Origin: Streptomyces lushanensis | GTDB lineage: Bacteria; Actinomycetota; Actinomycetes; Streptomycetales; Streptomycetaceae | NCBI RefSeq assembly: GCF_001700515.1 | Contig: NZ_MAUD01000092.1 | Location: 1 to 35,826, forward strand | Length of the DNA: 35,826 bases | Direction: 5' to 3' | Shown here: positions 1 to 7,836 of the stretch, piece by piece | Layout of the letters: each line of letters opens with the position of its first letter | Numbering within the stretch: position 1 is the stretch's first letter | Notes under the pieces: generated by a model | What the model was told of the DNA's origin: nothing | Seen by the model: only the letters and a program-made list of their open reading frames with translations | Database searches by the model: none | Position numbers and translations under genes: made by a program

Positions 1-66
1 GCCCGCCGGGACCTGGTCGCCGTACGCCGCCGAGGCGCCGGCACTGATCTGGCGCCCAATGCCTGA
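1..66 (+). CDS. bioB: Biotin synthase BioB, C-terminal end only (partial)
   Basis: Frame 1 is open from the window edge and ends at TGA 64-66, giving a 21-residue tail that reads [20 protein letters not shown] plus a final A. From memory this resembles the C-terminal tail of Streptomyces biotin synthases, the radical-SAM enzyme that inserts sulfur into dethiobiotin. The stop lies inside the bioA start region (bioA begins at 59), an 8-nt overlap typical of translational coupling in a bioB-bioA-bioD operon. The catalytic CxxxCxxC part lies outside the window, so the call rests on the tail and the gene order. Confidence 0.7.
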   Translation, partial: ARRDLVAVRRRGAGTDLAPNA

Positions 67-1348
67 GCTGTCCCCCGACGCACTGCTGGCCCTGGACCGG
101 GCCCACGTCTGGCATCCGTACGGGCCCATGCCGGGCCGTACCGCGCCGCTGGTCGTGGAGTCCGCGTCCGGGGTACGGCTGCGGCTGGCCCGGCCCGCGC
201 ACGGACAGCGCGAGTTGGTCGACGGCATGGCGTCCTGGTGGTCGGCGATCCACGGCTACAACCACCCGGAGCTCAACGCGGCGGCGCGCGGCCAGCTCGA
301 CCGGATGAGCCATGTGATGTTCGGCGGGCTCACGCACGAGCCCGCCGTCCGGCTCGCCTCACTGCTCGTCGAGATCACGCCCGAGCCGCTGCGCCATGTC
401 TTTCTCTCCGACTCGGGCTCGGTGGCGGTCGAGGTCGCGGCGAAGATGTGCCTCCAGTACTGGCGCTCGCTGGGACGCCCGGAGAAGCGGCGGCTGCTGA
501 CCTGGCGCGGCGGCTACCACGGTGACACCTGGACGCCGATGTCCGTCTGCGACCCGGACGGCGGTATGCACGAGCTGTGGTCGGGGATCCTGCCGCGGCA
601 GATCTTCGCGCAGGCCCCGCCGGTCGAGTACGAGGAGGGCTACGCGCGGGCGCTGCGCACCCTGATCGCCCGGCACGCGGAGGAGCTGGCGGCGGTCGTG
701 GTCGAGCCGGTGGTACAGGGCGCGGGCGGAATGCGCTTCCACTCCCCCGAGTATCTGCGTGTGCTGCGGGAGGCGTGCGACACGCACGGTGTGCTGCTGA
801 TCTTCGACGAGATCGCGACGGGGTTCGGGCGTACGGGCACGCTCTTCGCCGCCGACCAGGCCGGCGTCTCGCCCGATGTGATGTGTCTGGGCAAGGCGCT
901 GACCGGCGGTTATCTCTCCATGGCGGCAACGCTGTGCACCGCGCGGGTGGCCGACGGCATCTCGCGCGGTGAGGTGCCCGTACTGGCGCACGGACCGACG
1001 TTCATGGGCAATCCGCTGGCCTCGGCCGTCGCCCGCGCCTCGATCGAGCTGCTGCTCGGCCAGGACTGGGAGGGCGTGGTCAAGCGGATCGGGACGGGTC
1101 TGCGCGACGGGCTCGCCGAGGCAGTGTCACTGCCGGGGGTACGGGATGTCCGGGTGCTCGGCGCGATCGGTGTCGTCCAGCTCGACCACGAGGTGGACAT
1201 GGCGACGGCGACCCGGGCGGCGGTGCGGGAGGGCGTCTGGCTGCGGCCGTTCCGCGATCTCGTCTACACGATGCCGCCGTATGTGACGGGTGACGACGAT
1301 GTCGCACGGATCTGCCGCGCGGTGACCGCGGCGGCGCGGGAGGGCTGA
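59..1348 (+). CDS. bioA: Adenosylmethionine--8-amino-7-oxononanoate aminotransferase
   Basis: Cytosolic PLP enzyme that uses S-adenosylmethionine as amino donor to convert KAPA to DAPA in biotin synthesis. The 429-residue product has the normal family length. It shows the substrate-site segment [17 protein letters not shown] (about 55-71), the PLP-contacting Asp in LLIFDE (D250) and the Schiff-base lysine in [10 protein letters not shown] (K279). Class-III aminotransferase features such as [11 protein letters not shown] (about 216-226) are intact. The ATG at 59 is kept because it gives full length and overlaps the end of bioB. The gene is followed 3 nt later by bioD, so bioB, bioA and bioD form one operon. 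The operon promoter lies outside the window. Confidence 0.95.
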   Translation: MPELSPDALLALDRAHVWHPYGPMPGRTAPLVVESASGVRLRLARPAHGQRELVDGMASWWSAIHGYNHPELNAAARGQLDRMSHVMFGGLTHEPAVRLASLLVEITPEPLRHVFLSDSGSVAVEVAAKMCLQYWRSLGRPEKRRLLTWRGGYHGDTWTPMSVCDPDGGMHELWSGILPRQIFAQAPPVEYEEGYARALRTLIARHAEELAAVVVEPVVQGAGGMRFHSPEYLRVLREACDTHGVLLIFDEIATGFGRTGTLFAADQAGVSPDVMCLGKALTGGYLSMAATLCTARVADGISRGEVPVLAHGPTFMGNPLASAVARASIELLLGQDWEGVVKRIGTGLRDGLAEAVSLPGVRDVRVLGAIGVVQLDHEVDMATATRAAVREGVWLRPFRDLVYTMPPYVTGDDDVARICRAVTAAAREG

Positions 1349-1351
1349 GCC

Positions 1352-2125
1352 ATGCCCGTGCTGATCGTGACGGGGACCGGGACGGAGATCGGCAAGACCG
1401 TCGTCACGGCGGCGGTCGCCGCGGCGGCGCTGGCGCGTGGACGTACGGTCGCGGTCCTCAAGCCCGCGCAGACCGGGATCGGTCCGGACGGACGGGGTGA
1501 CGCGGCGGAGGTGGTACGGCTGGCGGGTCCGCTGACGGCGGCCGAACTGGCCCGGTTCCCCGAACCGCTGGCCCCGGCGACGGCGGCGCGCCGGGCCGGA
1601 GCGGCGCCGGTGCGGCCCGACGAGGTGGCCGAGGCGGCCGAGAAGCTGGCCGCCGGGCACGATCTGGTGCTGGTCGAGGGCGCGGGCGGGCTGCTCGTAC
1701 GGTTCGACGGGCGAGGCGGGACGCTCGCGGACGCGGCCCGGCTGCTGGGGGCTCCGGTGCTGACGGTGGTCCCCGCCGGGCTCGGCACACTCAACACGAC
1801 CGCGCTCACCGCCGAGGCTCTGCGGGCGAGATCGCTGACGCTCGCGGGTGTGGTGATCGGAAGCTGGCCGGCCGTGCCGGGGCTCGCGGAGCGGTGCAAT
1901 CTGACGGATCTGCCGGAGGCGGCGGGGGCTCCGCTGCTGGGCGCGGTGCCGGAGGGCGCGGGCGCGCTGGATCCGGTGGAGTTCCGGGCGCGGGCGCCGC
2001 GGTGGCTGGCGCCTTCGCTGGACGGCCGGTGGAACGCGGCGCGGTTCGGTGCGGAGTACGCGGACGCGCCCGGGGCCGGGCCGGGGCTTCGGGCCGGGCC
2101 GGGGTCTTTCGCCGAGGACGGATGA
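1352..2125 (+). CDS. bioD: ATP-dependent dethiobiotin synthetase BioD
   Basis: Converts DAPA, CO2 and ATP to dethiobiotin, the step between BioA and BioB. The 257-residue protein opens with the P-loop GTGTEIGKT (residues 8-16) characteristic of BioD. It also has the segment VLVEGAGGLLV (about 108-118), which carries a nucleotide and Mg contact. A GGGAGGG ribosome binding site lies in the end of bioA, just before the ATG. The last 40 or so residues (rich in Gly, Ala and Pro) extend past the usual core and look dispensable. Its TGA forms the base of a hairpin shared with the convergent toxin-like gene. Confidence 0.94.
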   Translation: MPVLIVTGTGTEIGKTVVTAAVAAAALARGRTVAVLKPAQTGIGPDGRGDAAEVVRLAGPLTAAELARFPEPLAPATAARRAGAAPVRPDEVAEAAEKLAAGHDLVLVEGAGGLLVRFDGRGGTLADAARLLGAPVLTVVPAGLGTLNTTALTAEALRARSLTLAGVVIGSWPAVPGLAERCNLTDLPEAAGAPLLGAVPEGAGALDPVEFRARAPRWLAPSLDGRWNAARFGAEYADAPGAGPGLRAGPGSFAEDG

Positions 2126-2152
2126 GCGGCGGCCGTCGCCGTCCGCCGCTCA
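2123..2152. terminator. Bidirectional hairpin between bioD and the toxin-like gene
   Basis: TGAGCGGCGG (2123-2132) and CCGCCGCTCA (2143-2152) form a perfect 10-bp stem with a 10-nt loop. The stop codon of bioD (2123-2125) and that of the minus-strand toxin-like gene (2150-2152) are the two ends of the stem. One element therefore probably terminates both convergent transcripts. There is no U-tract, as is common in Streptomyces. Confidence 0.6.
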
Positions 2153-2521
2153 GAAGCTCCAGGCGCGCAGTTCGTCGGCGATGGCACGGACGTCGGCCGT
2201 GCCGTCCTTGACCAGCTTGGCGAGATCCCGTACGCGCTCCGGCGAGGTGGTGACCTTCAGTCCGCTGGCGACGAGATAGCCGTACGCCACGGCGGAGGCG
2301 AACAGCGCGTTGGAGCGCTCCAGCGCCGGCACATGGAGCAGCAGTTGCAGCAGGGCGGCGGCGCGGTCGGGCGCGTCCGCGTACACGGGGGTGCCGAATA
2401 TCTCCGCCTCATGGCGGCTCACGGCCGCGACGAGCGCTCCCCAGTCGGTGACCTGCGGGTCGCCGGGTGTGTGGCGCTCCGCGACCATCAGGAGCCAGGC
2501 GAGTTCGATCCGAAGGGTCAA
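2150..2521 (-). CDS. Fic/Doc-fold toxin-like protein with degenerate active site
   Basis: 123-residue, mostly helical protein. Its layout resembles Doc: IFGTPVYADAPDRAAALLQ (about 41-59) sits where Doc has its flap region, and LLHVPALERSNALFASAV (about 61-78) where Doc has the catalytic HxFx(D/N)ANKR loop. Only His63 of that motif is visible; the acidic residue, the Gly/Ala-Asn pair and the Lys-Arg are not. In Doc the motif supports phosphorylation of EF-Tu; here activity is doubtful. The start is TTG at 2521, overlapping the antitoxin stop by 4 nt (TTGA), so translation is coupled. The partner gene and operator support a toxin-antitoxin role. Streptomyces homologues are usually labelled as a fic-family toxin component, which I recall but could not check. 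Confidence 0.65.
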   Translation of the reverse strand: MTLRIELAWLLMVAERHTPGDPQVTDWGALVAAVSRHEAEIFGTPVYADAPDRAAALLQLLLHVPALERSNALFASAVAYGYLVASGLKVTTSPERVRDLAKLVKDGTADVRAIADELRAWSF

Positions 2522-2745
2522 CGCGCGCCTTCGCGCTCCGGGCCGAATTCCTCGGTGAAGACCGTCGCGTACTGCTTCATGAAGTCGGCGGCGGACTCGA
2601 CGAAGGTGCGGCCGGCCTCGCCCTCGTCCTGTTTGACCAGCTCTTCGATGTAGCGGTTCACACTGATCCCGCGCTGGGAGGCCCGCCGCCGCGCGGTCTC
2701 CGCGGTGGTCTCCTCCACCCGTACGTTCAGCTGCGTCTTCGCCAC
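2518..2745 (-). CDS. Ribbon-helix-helix-type antitoxin
   Basis: 75-residue protein that starts TQLNVRVEETTAETARRRAS and continues GISVNRYIEELVKQ (about 26-39). This is the beta-strand plus two-helix pattern of MetJ/Arc or HicB-C-terminal RHH DNA-binding domains. The remaining C-terminal part (about 45-75, acidic and aromatic) would be the toxin-binding tail. The start is GTG at 2745. The gene sits directly below a promoter containing a perfect inverted repeat, and its stop overlaps the start of the Fic-like gene. Autoregulation and neutralisation of the downstream protein are inferred from this arrangement. Confidence 0.75.
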   Translation of the reverse strand: MAKTQLNVRVEETTAETARRRASQRGISVNRYIEELVKQDEGEAGRTFVESAADFMKQYATVFTEEFGPEREGAR

Positions 2746-2751
2746 CTCACC

Positions 2752-2781
2752 AAGCTAGCGCGCACACGCTAGTACCGGCAA
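2752..2781 (-). promoter_or_regulatory. Toxin-antitoxin promoter with inverted-repeat operator
   Basis: On the minus strand TTGCCG (2781-2776) and TAGCTT (2757-2752) are spaced by 18 nt, a good housekeeping sigma promoter. The -10 box is 6 nt before the GTG start, so the message is probably leaderless. A perfect inverted repeat CTAGCG-n6-CGCTAG (2755-2772) overlaps the -10 box and fills most of the spacer, a position suited to repression by the RHH antitoxin. Confidence 0.6.
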
Positions 2782-2873
2782 GCGGAGCCGGGCGGCGAAG
2801 GGCGTCCGGATCCCGCGCGCCGACGGCGCGCGGTCCTGGTGCCGCTGACCGAATATGGGACGGAGGTGAACCG

Positions 2874-4226
2874 ATGACCGAAGTCCTGCTGCTCGTGGTG
2901 GCGATCCTGCTGTCGCTCGCCTGCGGGGCCTTCGTCGCCGCGGAGTTCTCCCTGACCACCGTCGAACGCGGCGATCTGGAACGGGCCGCGGAGCGCGGCG
3001 AGCGGGGCGCGGCCGGGGCGCTGAGGGCCGTACGGAGTCTCACCTTCCAGCTCTCCGGCGCCCAGCTCGGTATCACCGTGACCAATCTCGTCGTCGGCAT
3101 GCTCGCCCAGTCCTCGGTCGCCGAGCTGATCCGCGGTCCGGTGGAGGCCGCGGGGCTGTCCCCGCCGGTGGCCTCCTCGGTGGCGCTGATCATCGGTACG
3201 GCCCTGTCGACGGTCTTCGTGATGGTCGTCGGGGAGCTGGTGCCGAAGAACTGGGCGATCTCGTCGCCGCTGGCCGTCGCGAAGGTGGTGGGCACCCCGC
3301 AGCGCTGTTTCTCCTCGGCCTTCCGCCCGTTCATCCGCCATCTCAACAACACGGCGAACCGGATCGTACGCGGCTTCGGACTGGAGCCCATCGAGGAGCT
3401 GGCGTCCGCGCGCAGCCCGCAGGAACTGGTCGCGCTGGCCCGGCACTCCGCCAAGGAGGGCGCGCTGGAACAGGACACCGCCGAGCTGTTCGTACGGACC
3501 CTGAGCCTGGCCGGGCTGACCGCGGAGAACGTGATGACCCCGCGGGTACGTGTGATGGCCCTCGACGAACGGGCCACGGCGGAGGACGTCGCCAACGCCA
3601 CCCGGGCCAGCGGTCTGTCGCGCTTTCCCGTCTACCGGGACAGTCTGGACACGGTGGTCGGGATCGCGCACATCAAGGACGTACTGGCGGTTCCGGCGGC
3701 GAGCCGGCCCCGGCGCACGGTGGCCGAGCTGCTGCGTGAACCGCTGCTGGTGCCCGAGACACTGACGGTCGACCGGCTGCTGGACCGGCTGTCGGGCGGC
3801 GCCACCATGGCCGTCGTCATCGACGAGTACGGCGGGACCGCGGGGGTCGTGACATTGGAGGACATCGTGGAGGAGGTCGTCGGCGAGGTACGCGACGAGC
3901 ACGATCCGCAGGAGACCGCCGATCTGGCCCCGGTGGGCGAGGACGCGGAGGGCAGGGCGCTCTGGTCGGCGGACGGGGCGGCGCGCGCCGACCAGTTGCG
4001 GACCGTCGGTCTGCGGATGCCCGAGGGACCGTACGAGACGCTCGCCGGGCTCGTCGCCACCGAGCTGGGCCGTATCCCGGCCGAGGGCGACCGTCTCGCC
4101 CTGAACGGCTGGCTGCTGGAGGTCGTGGACGCCACGGGCCGGCGCGCGGCCCGGCTGCTGCTCCACGCGCCGGTGCGGGTGGCCGAGGCGAACGGGGCGT
4201 ACGGGGAGGACGGGGCATCCGCGTGA
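2874..4226 (+). CDS. CNNM/CorC (HlyC) family membrane protein, full-length type
   Basis: 450-residue integral membrane protein annotated in relatives as hemolysin or CorC-type transporter, implicated in Mg2+/Co2+ handling. The N-terminal DUF21/CNNM domain (about 1-190) has hydrophobic segments near 3-25, 60-85 and 100-125, with the motifs AEFSLTTVERGDLE and GELVPKNWAI. Two CBS domains follow (about 210-325; the first with VMTPRVRVMALDE, the second ending GGTAGVVTLEDIVEEVVGE). The C-terminal CorC_HlyC domain (about 345-435, with MPEGPYETLAGLV) is complete. A near-perfect Shine-Dalgarno GGAGGTGA precedes the ATG. It overlaps the next paralogue by 4 nt (GTGA), so the two are probably co-translated. 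Transport has not been shown by anything in the sequence. Confidence 0.88.
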   Translation: MTEVLLLVVAILLSLACGAFVAAEFSLTTVERGDLERAAERGERGAAGALRAVRSLTFQLSGAQLGITVTNLVVGMLAQSSVAELIRGPVEAAGLSPPVASSVALIIGTALSTVFVMVVGELVPKNWAISSPLAVAKVVGTPQRCFSSAFRPFIRHLNNTANRIVRGFGLEPIEELASARSPQELVALARHSAKEGALEQDTAELFVRTLSLAGLTAENVMTPRVRVMALDERATAEDVANATRASGLSRFPVYRDSLDTVVGIAHIKDVLAVPAASRPRRTVAELLREPLLVPETLTVDRLLDRLSGGATMAVVIDEYGGTAGVVTLEDIVEEVVGEVRDEHDPQETADLAPVGEDAEGRALWSADGAARADQLRTVGLRMPEGPYETLAGLVATELGRIPAEGDRLALNGWLLEVVDATGRRAARLLLHAPVRVAEANGAYGEDGASA

Positions 4227-5239
4227 TCATCGCGATCCAGCTCTTCGTCGGTCTGCTGACCCTGGTCGTCAACGCGTTCTTCGTGGCGTCCGAGTTCGCG
4301 CTCGTCTCCGTACGGCGCAGCCAGATCGAACCGGAGGCCGAGGCGGGCAACCGGCGGGCGCGCCGGGTCATCTGGGGTCTGGAGCATGTGTCGGCGCTGC
4401 TGGCGGCGGCCCAGCTCGGCATCACGCTCTGCACGCTGGTGCTGGGTGTCGTCGCCGAGCCCGCCATCGCGCGACTGCTGGAGCCGTTCTTCAACGCCGT
4501 CGGGATGCCGCACGGTCTGGTGCATCCGGTCTCGTTCGTGATCGCGCTCGTCCTGGCGACCTATCTGCACATGCTGCTCGGCGAGATGGTGCCCAAGAAC
4601 GTCGCCCTCGCGGGGCCCGCGCGGGCCGCGCTGCTGCTCGGTCCGCCGCTGGTGGCGCTGGCGCGGGCGCTGCGGCCGGTGATCTTCACCGTCAACGCCT
4701 TCGCCAACGGTCTGCTCAAACTGCTGCGCGTGGAGACCAGGAACGAGGTGACGGCGACCTTCTCCGACGACGAACTGTCCCGTCTGGTCACGGACGCGGG
4801 CCACGCGGGACTGCTCGACGACCGCGCCGCCGAGCGGCTGCACGACGCGCTGGAACTCGGGCGGCGGCCGGTGAGCGATGTGGTGATGCCGCTGGAGCGC
4901 GTGGTGTCCGTACGGCTCGGAGTCACGCCCGGGGAGCTGGAGGGCCTCTCGGCGCGGACCGGTTTCTCGCGCTTCCCGGTGGTCGACACCACCCGGCGGA
5001 TCCTCGGCTATCTCCATGTGAAGGACGCCCTGGACGTGGCGCCGCGCGACGAGCCGTTCCCGGTCTCCGCGATGCGCGCGGTCGCGCGGGTACGGGCGGC
5101 GACCCCGATGGACGACGTACTGACCGCGATGCGCCGCGGCCGGACCCATCTCGCCGCCGTCCTGGACGAGGACGGCAGGCTGGAGGGCCTGGTGACGATG
5201 GAGGACGTCCTGCGCCAACTGGTGGGCAGACACGCGTGA
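4223..5239 (+). CDS. CNNM/CorC family membrane protein lacking the CorC_HlyC domain
   Basis: 338-residue paralogue of the preceding gene, started by GTG inside the preceding stop. It has the DUF21 membrane domain (about 1-190, with ASEFALVSVRRSQIE and GEMVPKNVALAGP) and a CBS pair (about 205-335, with VMPLERVVSVRLG and GLVTMEDVLRQLVG). It ends right after the second CBS domain, so the C-terminal CorC_HlyC domain of its neighbour is absent. Tandem long/short pairs of this kind are common in actinomycetes, so this is probably the native form and not a truncation. A heteromeric complex with the upstream protein is a reasonable inference. Confidence 0.85.
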   Translation: MIIAIQLFVGLLTLVVNAFFVASEFALVSVRRSQIEPEAEAGNRRARRVIWGLEHVSALLAAAQLGITLCTLVLGVVAEPAIARLLEPFFNAVGMPHGLVHPVSFVIALVLATYLHMLLGEMVPKNVALAGPARAALLLGPPLVALARALRPVIFTVNAFANGLLKLLRVETRNEVTATFSDDELSRLVTDAGHAGLLDDRAAERLHDALELGRRPVSDVVMPLERVVSVRLGVTPGELEGLSARTGFSRFPVVDTTRRILGYLHVKDALDVAPRDEPFPVSAMRAVARVRAATPMDDVLTAMRRGRTHLAAVLDEDGRLEGLVTMEDVLRQLVGRHA

Positions 5240-5293
5240 ACGGGGCTGGCCTCCGGCGGCCGGGGGCACACCCGGGGCCGGGGAAGGGCCGTA

Positions 5294-5311
5294 CGTACCG
5301 CACGGTACGAT
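5294..5311 (+). promoter_or_regulatory. Candidate promoter and operator of the SGNH hydrolase gene
   Basis: TACGAT (5306-5311) is a TANNNT-type -10 box 9 nt before the ATG at 5321, which would give a nearly leaderless message. It is overlapped by a perfect inverted repeat CGTACC-gcac-GGTACG (5294-5309). No convincing -35 hexamer is visible, so an activator or an extended -10 may be needed. Confidence 0.4.
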
Positions 5312-5320
5312 CGCTCCGCC

Positions 5321-6115
5321 ATGGAGATGAATGCCAACTACACCAGCTTTGTCGCGGTCGGTGACTCCTTCACCGAGGGCATGTCCGACCTCCTCCCCGA
5401 CGGCTCGTACCGCGGCTGGGCGGATCTGCTCGCCGGACGTCTCGCCACCCGCGCCCCGGGCTTCCGGTACGCGAATCTCGCCGTACGCGGCAAGCTCATC
5501 GGCCAGATACTCGACGAGCAGGTGGACACCGCCGCGGCGATGTCGGCGGACGTGGTGACGCTGGTCGGCGGACTGAACGACACCCTGCGGCCCTCGTGCG
5601 ACATGGGCCGGGTCCGGGGACTGCTCACCGAGGCCGTGGAGCGGCTGGCGCCGTCGTGCGGACAGCTCGTCCTGATGCGCAGCCCCGGCCGTGACGGCCC
5701 GGTGATGGAACGCTTCCGGCCGCGCATGGAGGAGCTGTTCCTCTGCGTCGAGGAGCTGGCGGCCCGGCACGGCGCGCTGGTCGTGGACCTGTACGGGGCT
5801 TCCGCACTCGGCGACCAGCGGCTGTGGGACACCGACCGGCTCCATCTCACCGCCGAGGGCCACCGCCGGGTCGCCGAGGCGGTCTGGCAGACGCTGGGAC
5901 TGCCGGCGGAGGACGACTGGCGCGCGGAGCTGCCGCCGCCCGAGCCCGTACGGTGGGTGGCGCGGCGGGCCGAGGACGCGTGTTTCGCACGGCGGCATCT
6001 CGGGCCGTGGATCGTCCGCCGCGCGACCGGCCGCTCCTCCGGCGACGGCAGGCCGGCCAAACGTCCGGAGCTGCTCCCGTACGAGGTGCCCCTGGCGAGC
6101 CCGTCCGCCGACTGA
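5321..6115 (+). CDS. SGNH/GDSL-family hydrolase
   Basis: 264-residue esterase or lipase-like protein of the SGNH fold. Block I is VGDSFTEG with nucleophile Ser16, block III is GGLND (Asn86), and block V is DTDRLHLTAEGH with Asp172 and His175. The catalytic set is therefore complete. There is no signal peptide or membrane segment, so it is probably cytosolic; the substrate cannot be read from the sequence. Two in-frame ATGs (5321 and 5327) are possible; the first suits the -10 box at 5306-5311. The gene is monocistronic, 119 nt before purB. Confidence 0.88.
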   Translation: MEMNANYTSFVAVGDSFTEGMSDLLPDGSYRGWADLLAGRLATRAPGFRYANLAVRGKLIGQILDEQVDTAAAMSADVVTLVGGLNDTLRPSCDMGRVRGLLTEAVERLAPSCGQLVLMRSPGRDGPVMERFRPRMEELFLCVEELAARHGALVVDLYGASALGDQRLWDTDRLHLTAEGHRRVAEAVWQTLGLPAEDDWRAELPPPEPVRWVARRAEDACFARRHLGPWIVRRATGRSSGDGRPAKRPELLPYEVPLASPSAD

Positions 6116-6220
6116 GGACAGGGCCCGGCAGCCCGCACGGCCGACCGGGGGCACGGGGCGCGGCGGGCCGTCCCGGAGCCCTACCTGCGCGGACGTGCGC
6201 GGACCCGCCGGAACCGCCAG

Positions 6221-6226
6221 TAGAAT
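6221..6226 (+). promoter_or_regulatory. purB -10 box (leaderless start)
   Basis: TAGAAT lies 8 nt before the GTG at 6235, with no purine-rich ribosome binding site between them. This spacing places the transcription start at or next to the start codon. The -35 region is not clear. Confidence 0.5.
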
Positions 6227-6234
6227 CAGCTCAC

Positions 6235-7677
6235 GTGACTGCCGTGACCGCGAAGCCTCGCATCCCCAATGTCCTTGCCGGCCGCTACGCCTCGGCGGAG
6301 CTGGCCGTGCTGTGGTCCCCCGAGCAGAAGGTGCGGCTGGAGCGTCAGCTCTGGCTGGCGGTGCTGCGGGCCCAGCGGGACCTCGGGATCGAGGTGCCCG
6401 ACGCGGCGCTCGCCGACTACGAGCGGGTGCTCGACCAGGTCGACCTGGCGTCGATCGCCGAGCGCGAGAAGGTCACCCGGCACGATGTGAAGGCGCGGAT
6501 CGAGGAGTTCAACGCCCTCGCCGGTCATGAGCAGGTGCACAAGGGCATGACCTCGCGCGATCTGACCGAGAATGTCGAGCAGCTCCAGATCCGGCTGTCG
6601 CTGGAGCTGACGCGGGACCGTACGGTCGCGGTGCTGGCCCGGCTCGGGAAGCTGGCGGGCGAGTACGGCGAGCTGGTCATGGCCGGCCGCTCGCACAACG
6701 TCGCCGCGCAGGCCACCACGCTCGGCAAGCGTTTCGCGACGGCCGCCGACGAACTGCTCGTGGCGTACGGACGGCTGGAGGATCTGCTCGGACGCTATCC
6801 GCTGCGCGGGATCAAGGGCCCTGTCGGCACCGCGCAGGACATGCTCGACCTGCTGGGCGGCGACACCGCGAAGCTGGCGGAGCTGGAGCGGCGGATCGCG
6901 GGCCATCTCGGCTTCGCGCAGGCCCTCACCTCGGTCGGCCAGGTGTATCCGCGCTCGCTCGACTACGACGTGGTGACCGCGCTGGTGCAGCTCGCCGCCG
7001 CGCCGTCGTCGGTCGCGAGGACCATCCGGCTGATGGCCGGGCACGAGCTGGTCACCGAGGGCTTCAAGCCGGGCCAGGTCGGCTCCTCCGCCATGCCGCA
7101 CAAGATGAACACGCGCTCCTGCGAGCGGGTCAACGGGCTGATGGTGATCCTGCGCGGGTACGCGTCGATGACCGGCGAGCTGGCGGGCGACCAGTGGAAC
7201 GAGGGTGACGTCTCCTGCTCGGTGGTGCGCCGGGTGGCGCTGCCGGACGCGTTCTTCGCGTTCGACGGGCTGCTGGAGACGTTCTTGACGGTGCTGGACG
7301 AGTTCGGCGCGTTCCCGGCGGTCGTGGCGCGCGAGCTGGACCGCTATCTGCCGTTCCTCGCCACGACGAAGGTCCTGATGGCCGCGGTGCGGGCCGGGGT
7401 GGGCCGCGAGGCCGCGCACGAGGTCATCAAGGAGCACGCGGTGGCGTCGGCGCTCGCGATGCGGGAGCGGGGCGCGGAGCGCAACGAACTGCTCGACCGG
7501 CTGGCGGCCGACGAGCGGATCCCGCTCGACCGCGCGGCGCTGGACGCGCTGATGGCGGACAAGCTGTCCTTCACGGGCGCGGCGGAGGACCAGATCGCGA
7601 CGGTGGTGTCCCGGATCGGGGAGATCGCCGAGCAGCACCCGGAGGCGGCGGCGTACACGCCGGGCTCCATCCTGTAA
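6235..7677 (+). CDS. purB: Adenylosuccinate lyase
   Basis: Catalyses two fumarate-releasing steps of purine synthesis: SAICAR to AICAR, and adenylosuccinate to AMP. The 480-residue product carries the superfamily signature GSSAMPHKMNT (283-293), with its mobile-loop serine, plus GRSHNVAAQATT (about 152-163) and TSRDLTEN (about 106-113). The frame stays open far upstream, but conserved sequence begins at TAVTAKPRIPNVLAGRYAS. The GTG at 6235 is therefore chosen, and a -10 box just upstream fits a leaderless start. A second GTG at 6244 is possible. The gene stands alone; the next gene starts 159 nt later. Confidence 0.95.
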   Translation: MTAVTAKPRIPNVLAGRYASAELAVLWSPEQKVRLERQLWLAVLRAQRDLGIEVPDAALADYERVLDQVDLASIAEREKVTRHDVKARIEEFNALAGHEQVHKGMTSRDLTENVEQLQIRLSLELTRDRTVAVLARLGKLAGEYGELVMAGRSHNVAAQATTLGKRFATAADELLVAYGRLEDLLGRYPLRGIKGPVGTAQDMLDLLGGDTAKLAELERRIAGHLGFAQALTSVGQVYPRSLDYDVVTALVQLAAAPSSVARTIRLMAGHELVTEGFKPGQVGSSAMPHKMNTRSCERVNGLMVILRGYASMTGELAGDQWNEGDVSCSVVRRVALPDAFFAFDGLLETFLTVLDEFGAFPAVVARELDRYLPFLATTKVLMAAVRAGVGREAAHEVIKEHAVASALAMRERGAERNELLDRLAADERIPLDRAALDALMADKLSFTGAAEDQIATVVSRIGEIAEQHPEAAAYTPGSIL

Positions 7678-7691
7678 CGGCCCTGGCGCCT

Positions 7692-7715
7692 GGCGCCTGC
7701 ACCACCCCTGGCGCC
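7692..7715 (+). terminator. Possible purB terminator hairpin
   Basis: Two GGCGCC hexamers (7692-7697 and 7710-7715) can pair across a 12-nt loop. Each arm is itself palindromic and the surroundings are repetitive (CTGGCGCC three times, then CCGGGCCA repeats at about 7725-7746), so the assignment is weak. Confidence 0.3.
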
Positions 7716-7836
7716 CGCGACGCGACCGGGCCACCGGGCCACCGGGCGAGGACGTCTTCGAGAGGCTGGACACCGTGCAGATGACCGTACCGATGGCTCC
7801 TTGTTCCTCGTTCCGTGACGCGGCGGCGGTGACCCG

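Noticed and set aside
3632..6154. 840-codon open frame on the minus strand
   Set aside because: It runs antisense through the CorC-type genes and the SGNH gene, is rich in Arg, His and Gln without any domain, and is a by-product of high GC in real genes.
5824..6234. Upstream extension of the purB frame
   Set aside because: It overlaps the SGNH gene in another frame and homology to adenylosuccinate lyase starts only at GTG 6235.
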